The notes beneath the pieces were generated by a model that saw nothing but the letters and a program-made list of their open reading frames with translations, searched no databases and was not told where the DNA came from. A stretch of 13,413 nucleotides of DNA from Saccoglossus kowalevskii (taxonomy: Eukaryota > Hemichordata > Enteropneusta > Harrimaniidae): NCBI RefSeq assembly GCF_000003605.2, contig NW_003109084.1:684992-698404 (forward strand), in the 5' to 3' direction. Position numbers and translations under genes: made by a program. Below are positions 8,361 through 13,413 of this stretch, piece after piece (the stretch's first letter is position 1; each line of letters opens with the position of its first letter).

Positions 8361-9237
8361 TCAATTCTTTACTATGGTTTGCATTGCTACAGTTGGAATT
8401 CCGACACATTGCGACTCTTTAGGTAATTTTAAATTACGCAAAAGTTGTCCAGAAATCAATCGATAGTTTTCCAACTCATGCGTGGTGGCTTGTCGCCAAT
8501 TGGGAACGTTCCTATGATACATGTTAATATTTCCATCATCAGGATCAGAGGGAGTCAGACCAGCAAACTCAATTACCCACGCTGAATGGCAATTGATCCG
8601 AAGACATACAATTAAACAAAATGTCAACACTAGAAATTGCATTATGCACTGAATATGTAGAGACACAGTGGTCCAGCGACGCAGTGGTGTCATGAGCTTC
8701 ACTATAGCACGTGAAATTGTTATCCCCTGTACCTAAATGATCAACATCGGATATGAATAAATTATTATCACAGCAAAAATGTTCAAGTTCCTGGCCAAAT
8801 GCAGACTTAGGACTAGCATTACAATTACATTTGAAGAATCAATCATGAATAATACCATTGATTTTAGCTAAATACATCAAATAGTCATCATAATTATCCT
8901 TGGAGCAAGTAGGAAGATACACACATAAAATCAATAAATTAGAAAGTTCTGAATGAAGTTCTAACCCCATACGTCTGGTGTCCTTCAAATCGATGATTTT
9001 TACAAAATTATCCAGTTTCTTACGCCACATGAAGGCCATGCCACCAAATGGTCTACCAACACGGATACCAATCTCGTCATCCATAGCCGATACCCCATTA
9101 GCATAAAAATCCCTGTGTATATTCGATAACAGGGTAAGCTCACTTTTAGTTAGCCAGTGTTTTTGAATAGCGACTATATCGTGTGAATCACACAACTCAC
9201 GAATGGCATCGTCGTCTTTGTACCATAGTAAATTCAT
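8361..9237 (-). pseudogene. LINE ORF2: APE-type endonuclease domain with lost active site
   Basis: This nuclease would nick target DNA. The ATG at 9237 follows the ORF1 stop by 32 bp. The frame 9237-8839 gives IRELCDSHDIVAIQKHWL, GRPFGGMAFMWRK and LCVYLPTCSKDNYDDYL. The family motif QEHWL reads QKHWL, so the catalytic Glu is Lys (plus 9160-9162). The GDFN motif reads CNCN just before ASPKSAFGQELEHF. The final SDH reads SDQ (plus 8593-8601) in SSDQLPF. Frames change near 8840 and again near 8580, and an in-frame stop at 8361-8363 separates this part from the RT half. The N-terminus looks shortened or mutated (WYKDDD where NxxG is expected). Confidence 0.85.
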
Positions 9238-9269
9238 TGTAATAGTTGTTTGTTGATTTACTGATGACT

Positions 9270-9984
9270 CTACTCGACACCACAGGTTGATTCAGTCTCT
9301 CTGTTCCACTTAAGTGGCACATGCTTGGTTACGTCATGTCGGAGTGTTTTTGCAATTTCAGCATACGAAACTGATTCAGTTTGCTCGGACATCTGAGTTG
9401 GTGTTTTTCCAATCGTATGTCCGGATATAGGCCTACTTAAATTACAGTCTGTTTCACGTATTATCAATTCATCGGCATTAGGTGCTAATTCGCGTTCAAT
9501 AGCTGACGGCAGATTCAATTCGACATCATCCACCCTTGGTGAGCTATCACTAAACAGAGATTTCAACTGATTAATTTCCTTGCGAATAAAGCTTCAATTT
9601 CATGAATGAGCTTTATCATATCAAGTACATTATCAGACCGTTTGTTGTGTCCCTGCCGTTTAATAAATCCCAAAGTGGTATCGTTACAACATAGATCAAA
9701 TAATGTTCTCTTCGCGAAATCAATATCATAGTCTTCAAAGTAATCGATACATAGCTTAGCTAAAATGTCCGTCGGTATGTCAATTTTATTAATAAGAAGA
9801 AGAGTAATTCATTGATCATTACATTGATAGCGATCGAACCTTTCGTGGGATCTTTTTCCCGATCGTCTGCATTTCCATTTCCAAAGCGTTTCAACTTACA
9901 ATTAACACAAAATTGAGTATCATCCTGTGTCAGTGTTACCCGCATGGAAACCTCCCCACAATCATCACAACGAAGGGGACTCAT
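9270..9984 (-). pseudogene. LINE ORF1: zinc-binding nucleic-acid chaperone-type protein, frameshifted
   Basis: ORF1 proteins of this LINE type bind element RNA. The ATG at 9984 starts MSPLRCDDC, then a Cys-x2-Cys-x16-Cys-x2-Cys arrangement ending FCVNCKLKRF. A frameshift near 9790 leads to a helical domain (IPTDILAKLCIDYFEDYDID, AKRTLFDLCC, RQGHNKRSDNVLDMIKLIHE). A second break near 9590 leads to the C-terminal frame 9566-9270 (SLFSDSSPRVDD to KWNRETESTCG), probably disordered. Position directly before the ORF2 endonuclease supports the call. The domain type is inferred from context plus the Cys pairs. Confidence 0.75.
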
Positions 9985-10220
9985 CGTGATCCACTTGTTC
10001 AGTGTTAAGTAACACCAACTCCGGCGTGAATGACCCCTGCCACGCTGATGTAAACAGTGTTTTCACAATTTCTTACTTCACTAAAAAGTTAACTTCGTTA
10101 AAAACAGTAATAGGCTTGCCACAATACCTTCATAAAGGTTGTTGCAAACGCACACTACTTAATTATTCAAAGTCGATCTGCACAACAACTGTCATCTATA
10201 GCGCCCTCAAATATATCCCA
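9985..10220 (-). other. Presumed LINE 5' leader
   Basis: Sequence upstream of the ORF1 ATG on the minus strand has no frame of its own. It is somewhat richer in CpG than the flank up to roughly 10020 and then fades into unmarked DNA. The true transcription start and 5' junction cannot be placed from sequence alone. Confidence 0.4.
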
Positions 10221-11253
10221 TTGTTTGCATATAATTTGCAAGTGAAGCAGAAACTTGTGTGTGTAATGTATAAAGTGCATATTTAAATAAAAAAAAACAC
10301 TATAAACGTTGTGCACAAATAGAAAATGTCTTTATTACAAAAAACCTGCTATCAATAATCCGCCCAAAACAAACATTTCTACTAATTCTTGTGTTTTTTA
10401 GAGGTTTTTCGAAAAACCTGCAATTACACAGCAAAAGTAGAACATTCTGGAGGTGGTAAAACGGAAGAGCCAAATACAACGCGCACAAATCAAACGTGTA
10501 ATTTTACCTCTGTGGTCAACCAATAGCTGGAGACGATACGTTTGCAGCCGCTGCCAAAGAGCCCCGCGTCCATTTGAGTAATTTTGTAGAATGAGTATGA
10601 ATGCATGCTTGTCTTATCATTATTATTACATTTTGTAGTTTTAATTTTGTGAAAATCTGTTTGCACAATAATACAATTCAAATAGGTTAATGTATAATAA
10701 TAATATATTGATAATGTTGATCTAAATACTAGACTGAACACACAGATAGACTTACTTTTTTTTCATCTGCTCTGGACATTACAAACAAATTTAGCAATTC
10801 AGTTTTTTTTTACCCAGTGGGATCTAAACAGTTACTTGTTTGAAGTATAAAATAATTTTAACTCACCTTATCACAGTGCGTTTTTATGACTGACAGCTAA
10901 ATTACATGGTTCATATCACTATTTTATTTAGAGATGCACAATATTGAACTTGTTGTTCTTATATATACATTCAAACCTTGCGCCTGATCGCAGGAAGGCG
11001 TAACAAGATCTTATAGCTTAATTCAATGTTATAGTGTGTCGAAATGTGATGAGCTAACTATAATAACAGATAACTTTTTTATGAATATTACCAATTATTG
11101 ACGCAAAGCTCAAAAATAATTAATTCCTCTTCTTGTATACTGCTAATTATTTCCAGTTAAACCTATAAATTTATGGTTTTGCCATGAATTTATTCGTCAT
11201 CAGCGTTCATGATTATATATACAAGTAATTACGATCAATCTCTTCTATTTCAG
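10221..11253. other. Non-coding stretch between LINE and next exon relic
   Basis: Mostly AT-rich with poly-A and poly-T runs. An 18-bp palindrome lies at 10402-10419. A plus frame from 10402 to about 10575 has only one stop but unremarkable composition. A pyrimidine-rich tract ending CTTCTATTTCAG closes the region at 11253 and fits a splice acceptor. No recognised gene. Confidence 0.45.
10402..10419. repeat. Perfect 18-bp palindrome
   Basis: AGGTTTTTCGAAAAACCT equals its own reverse complement. It lies just after an acceptor-like GTGTTTTTTAG. No function assigned. Confidence 0.9.
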
Positions 11254-11480
11254 TCATGATATGATTAAGCACAATGATTACTGGAATGAGCCACCCCATT
11301 GCAGAGATTTGGGCAGTTTAATCCGCTTGAAAGGTGATTTCTCCATTCATCAAGACCCATTATTCAATATCATTGACAAATGTTGTGGTTGATGAGCTAC
11401 ATATTTTACTAAGAATAATAGATATAATTATTAGAGCAGTGGTATTAGAATGTCATGAACTAGACTTAAATGTAGTTATT
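11254..11480 (+). pseudogene. Exon-like relic with D-x2-H helix, transposase-like
   Basis: A good acceptor (CTTCTATTTCAG, ending 11253) is followed by a frame reading HDMIKHNDYWNEPPHCRDLG, then LIRLKGDFSIHQDPLFNI, to a TGA at 11390. A one-base shift near 11370 gives TNVVVDELHILLRIIDIII and RAVVLECHELD, open to about 11500. The Asp-x2-His (DELH, 11391-11402) in a hydrophobic helix resembles the C/D(2)H signature described for several cut-and-paste transposase superfamilies, and the general layout recalls RAG1/Transib-like proteins. That function is inference. The exon probably ends at GTAGTT (11472) or GTATGC (11481). The 227 bp to the next acceptor would be intron. Composition and splice context argue strongly that this was once coding. 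Confidence 0.65.
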
Positions 11481-11707
11481 GTATGCATTTTTTATTCATA
11501 ATTATGAAACTTCCAAGGTATGTTTTCATGAGGTACAAGCTAGACATACTTACTGCACTGAATGCACTATTTTACTGTAGGAGGCAATTCTCACAACACC
11601 ATTTATTATATGACGGTTACTCTCATTGTGAAAAGGCTTTGACGACATTAGTCATACAATTATGTCATTTGAATACATGTCCTGATGTCTCTCTGTTTTC
11701 TTTGTAG

Positions 11708-11917
11708 GAGAATGAAAAAATCATTGAAGACACTTCTAGATGTTGTCAGTAATAAGGTGCATGTGACCTTTTCAATAAGGTAGAAAAAAAGATCTGCTGA
11801 ACTTGATTGGACAAGTGTGACAGGTGATGGAAAGAAAAATTATTAAAGGCACTACCAGGGTATTCTGAAGTTTTGTTAAGACCACAAACATCAGCTACAG
11901 CGAGGACTATATGGCAG
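11708..11917 (+). pseudogene. Exon-like relic following the D-x2-H block
   Basis: The block is bounded by TTTTCTTTGTAG (AG at 11706-11707) and a donor-like CAG/GTCAGT (GT at 11918). The frame reads RMKKSLKTLLDVVSNKVHVT and FSIR, a TAG at 11781-11783, then in the same frame KRSAELDWTSVTGDGKK. After a one-base slip in an A run it reads KALPGYSEVLLRPQTSATA and ends RTIWQ at the donor. The 210-bp block has one stop and one slip. Strand, spacing and style suit the next exon of the gene represented at 11254. I do not know the domain; DWTS and the LLKALP stretch look conserved in style. Confidence 0.6.
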
Positions 11918-12772
11918 GTCAGTACTTATCAATGTATTTATAACAGTGTTTGAAATGTGCACACGACTGGGACGTGCGACTTGAAGCTGGCCATGCTTGG
12001 TTTTTGAGACACTGGTGTATGCACGTCGTATATATGCCTTAATCATCGCGTGACAATAATTTAACAAGTAGGTAAATACAAAATAAAAACAATTTTTGCG
12101 TAAATAATAATTGGGGTACTAAGTGCTTCTCTCACCATGAACATTAGTCTGTCTGTCCACAGATTCTTGTAATAAGTATCGAGCAGGAGGATGTCTTGAC
12201 TGCCATCTTAATAGTGTACCCTCGTCCTCTGGCAACCACAACCATTTATTAGATGACTTCATATGATCATAACAAATACAATGTAACTACCTCCCAACTT
12301 TCTTATACCAGCAATATGCGACATGATTACCGCCCGAGATGTATGTACACACTGAATCTAACTGCCTACTGTTAAGAGATTAAGTGGACACAGAACAAAG
12401 GAAACAAAATATTATCTCACTTACTATTGATCCCAACCGGGACGTAAAATTCAGCATGTTGGCGTGTCTAAAACCAGGTGCTGTAAATGTGTTTTTGGTC
12501 TTCAAACTTGGTGACTGGTGATTTTGATAGTGTTCATAAATACATGGCATCCTAACAAATACATGAAAAATACATGTACATACAATTTGTTTTCTATCTC
12601 ATTAAAACAATGGCCATTGGCCAACCAGTAGATGTTTAAATACCAAAAATGCATTAAAAAGAATCATTTTCCGGAGCAAGATCTCTGGCATTCAAGGTCT
12701 CAATACTACCTATCAATGGTTTCTACTATGGAAAAGAGTAGGGAAATTTGATATATATTTTTTCTGTTTCAG
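11918..12772. other. Non-coding stretch, probable intron or intergenic DNA
   Basis: No sustained reading frame. A short inverted repeat GACGTGC/GCACGTC lies at 11971 and 12021. An acceptor-like CTGTCCACAG lies near 12162, followed by about 100 bp without clear coding style. ATACATG recurs several times near 12540-12580. The stretch ends in a strong pyrimidine tract (TTTTTTCTGTTTCAG, AG at 12771-12772). Confidence 0.4.
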
Positions 12773-12982
12773 ATGTATTATGTCCTATGAAAGTTGTAGC
12801 AGTTCATAATTTCGAGATGAGAATACGCTGAAGACACATATGACATATTGTATGTATTGATGTATTCTCCATCAAAATACATGAAGTGTCCAATATGTCA
12901 GAAAGACGCTGATTGTGAGTCAGAAATGTCTAAGCACTTTAGATTAATGCATCTATTCTCACCAATGACAATTAAATCATAG
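12773..12982 (+). pseudogene. Relic exon with two C2H2-type zinc fingers
   Basis: A strong acceptor precedes the block. The second finger is intact in one frame from 12881 to a TAG at 12980-12982. It reads MKCPICQKDADC, then ESEMSKHFRLMH, fitting Cys-x2-Cys-x12-His-x4-His. Upstream, two other frames give VLCPMK and then SCSS, a stop, FRDENTLKTHMTYC, which looks like a first finger with Cys-x4-Cys spacing after correcting one indel and ending in Cys. C2H2 fingers bind DNA or protein. As fingers are usually N-terminal in transposase-like proteins, this may be the start of a second gene copy, or an unrelated gene. At least two frame breaks and a stop suggest decay. Confidence 0.5.
12841..12900. 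repeat. 60-bp imperfect hairpin
   Basis: TGACATATTG (12841-12850) pairs perfectly with CAATATGTCA (12891-12900). A second stem pairs TATGTATTGATG with CATCAAAATACAT after a bulge of about 7 nt. It overlaps the zinc-finger relic, including the Cys codons of the second finger. Confidence 0.65.
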
Positions 12983-13217
12983 TCAACCAAAGGCAGTGGG
13001 CAAAAGTGCCTGGGTAATACAATACTAGAGATAATACATGAATATTTTTCTTCTTGGATAAAATAAGTTATTAGTAACATTCTAGAAATGATAAAACAGT
13101 ACTACGAGCATCACCGTCAGTGATGACACGTTTTGAATATTGAACTCGTACATGTATTGGTTTTGCGTCTTGCCGTAGGTCTAGCGCGTACAAGACATGG
13201 CCGCGCGCTTTTTTCAT

Positions 13218-13316
13218 CCAATGCTCGTACCATTGTTTACGTGTATAATGCTCTTCTTCGCATTATTATGCATGTCTGCCTTTTATAAAAGAAGGTACAC
13301 ACCATGTTCAATCATT
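13218..13316 (+). promoter_or_regulatory. Candidate RNA polymerase II core promoter (CCAAT plus TATA)
   Basis: TATAAAAG at 13284-13291 is preceded by CCAAT at 13218-13222, about 66 bp upstream. An initiator-like TCATT lies about 30 bp downstream (near 13312). The preceding 60 bp contain CpG-rich GGCCGCGCGC, unusual in this window. If used, transcription would run rightwards out of the window. Each motif is short, so chance is possible. The stretch from 12983 to 13217 shows nothing else beyond a short CATCAC/GTGATG inverted repeat near 13110. Confidence 0.3.
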
Positions 13317-13413
13317 AAAAAACATAATTCACTAATCTGGGCTCAATATCAAATGTTTGCTGTGAAATGCAGAAACTTTAATAATCGCTGTTGTGCGGTC
13401 ACTCATGATGCAT

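Larger units (their letters stand above)
6608..10220 (-). mobile_element. Non-LTR retrotransposon (CR1/Jockey-type LINE), full-length-like but dead
   Basis: Reading the minus strand gives, in order, a leader, ORF1 with a Cys-x2-Cys pair motif (start 9984), ORF2 with APE-type endonuclease (start 9237), reverse transcriptase, a C-terminal region ending near 6855, a 3' untranslated region, AATAAAG (plus 6629-6635) and a (TAA)5 tail (plus 6611-6625). ORF1 stops 32 bp before the ORF2 ATG. The 5' border is an estimate. No target-site duplication was recognised. Numerous frameshifts and an internal deletion make it inactive. It sits in opposite orientation to the flanking exon relics, probably in their intron. 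Clade assignment (CR1-group versus Jockey) is from sequence style only. Confidence 0.88.

Noticed and set aside
6590-10240. Target-site duplication of the LINE
   Set aside because: No convincing direct repeat joins the tail flank and the uncertain 5' flank.
10402-10575. Plus frame with one stop after an acceptor-like site
   Set aside because: Composition is unremarkable, no motif is recognisable, and it starts inside a palindrome; evidence is too weak for a gene call.
11483-11707. Plus-strand frame of 74 codons
   Set aside because: It lies between two exon-like blocks and ends at the splice acceptor, so it is best explained as an open intron.
1-13413. CRISPR arrays, bacterial operons, tRNA or rRNA genes
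   Set aside because: No regularly spaced identical repeats, ribosome-binding-site-led gene clusters, or recognisable tRNA/rRNA sequences were seen.

Overview
The window looks like intergenic or intronic DNA from an invertebrate animal. It is AT-rich, has no operons, and shows intron-like signals (polypyrimidine tract plus AG acceptors, GT donors). It is crowded with decayed eukaryotic mobile elements: Helitron/Helentron, a CR1/Jockey-like LINE and a Harbinger-like MITE. The mix resembles marine invertebrates, and a mollusc or another lophotrochozoan is my best guess, without proof. I see no intact gene. Every recognisable coding region carries frameshifts, stops or deletions.

Layout. (1) Positions 1 to about 3.8 kb hold a plus-strand Helitron/Helentron-type relic: PIF1-family helicase (3-1087), endonuclease/exonuclease/phosphatase-fold nuclease (1069-2090, interrupted by a foreign-looking island at about 1638-1965), and an RPA-like single-strand-binding protein with a zinc ribbon (2586-3467). 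Two degenerate tandem arrays lie at 2127-2280 and 3614-3795. (2) Positions 3.8-4.48 kb show nothing recognisable. (3) About 4.5-6.1 kb holds plus-strand coding relics; the main exon-like block (4798-6103) is split by a complete 788-bp MITE (5199-5986) with 33-bp terminal inverted repeats and a TAA target duplication. (4) Positions 6.6-10.2 kb hold a minus-strand non-LTR retrotransposon with ORF1, endonuclease, reverse transcriptase, a poly(A) signal and a (TAA)n tail. Its active sites are damaged and the RT catalytic core is deleted. (5) Positions 11.25-11.92 kb hold two further plus-strand exon-like relics, and 12.77-12.98 kb holds a relic of paired C2H2 zinc fingers. (6) The last 200 bp contain a CCAAT/TATA arrangement.

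The most interesting reading is that the exon-like blocks at 4798-6103, 11254-11480 and 11708-11917 are pieces of one decayed plus-strand gene. The LINE would then sit in an intron and the MITE in an exon. The 11.3-kb block contains Asp-x-x-His in a hydrophobic helix context, like the C/D(2)H signature of several cut-and-paste transposase superfamilies. I infer a transposase-derived or transposase-like family that I cannot name. The reading frames are short and broken, so the usual ORF scans would miss them.
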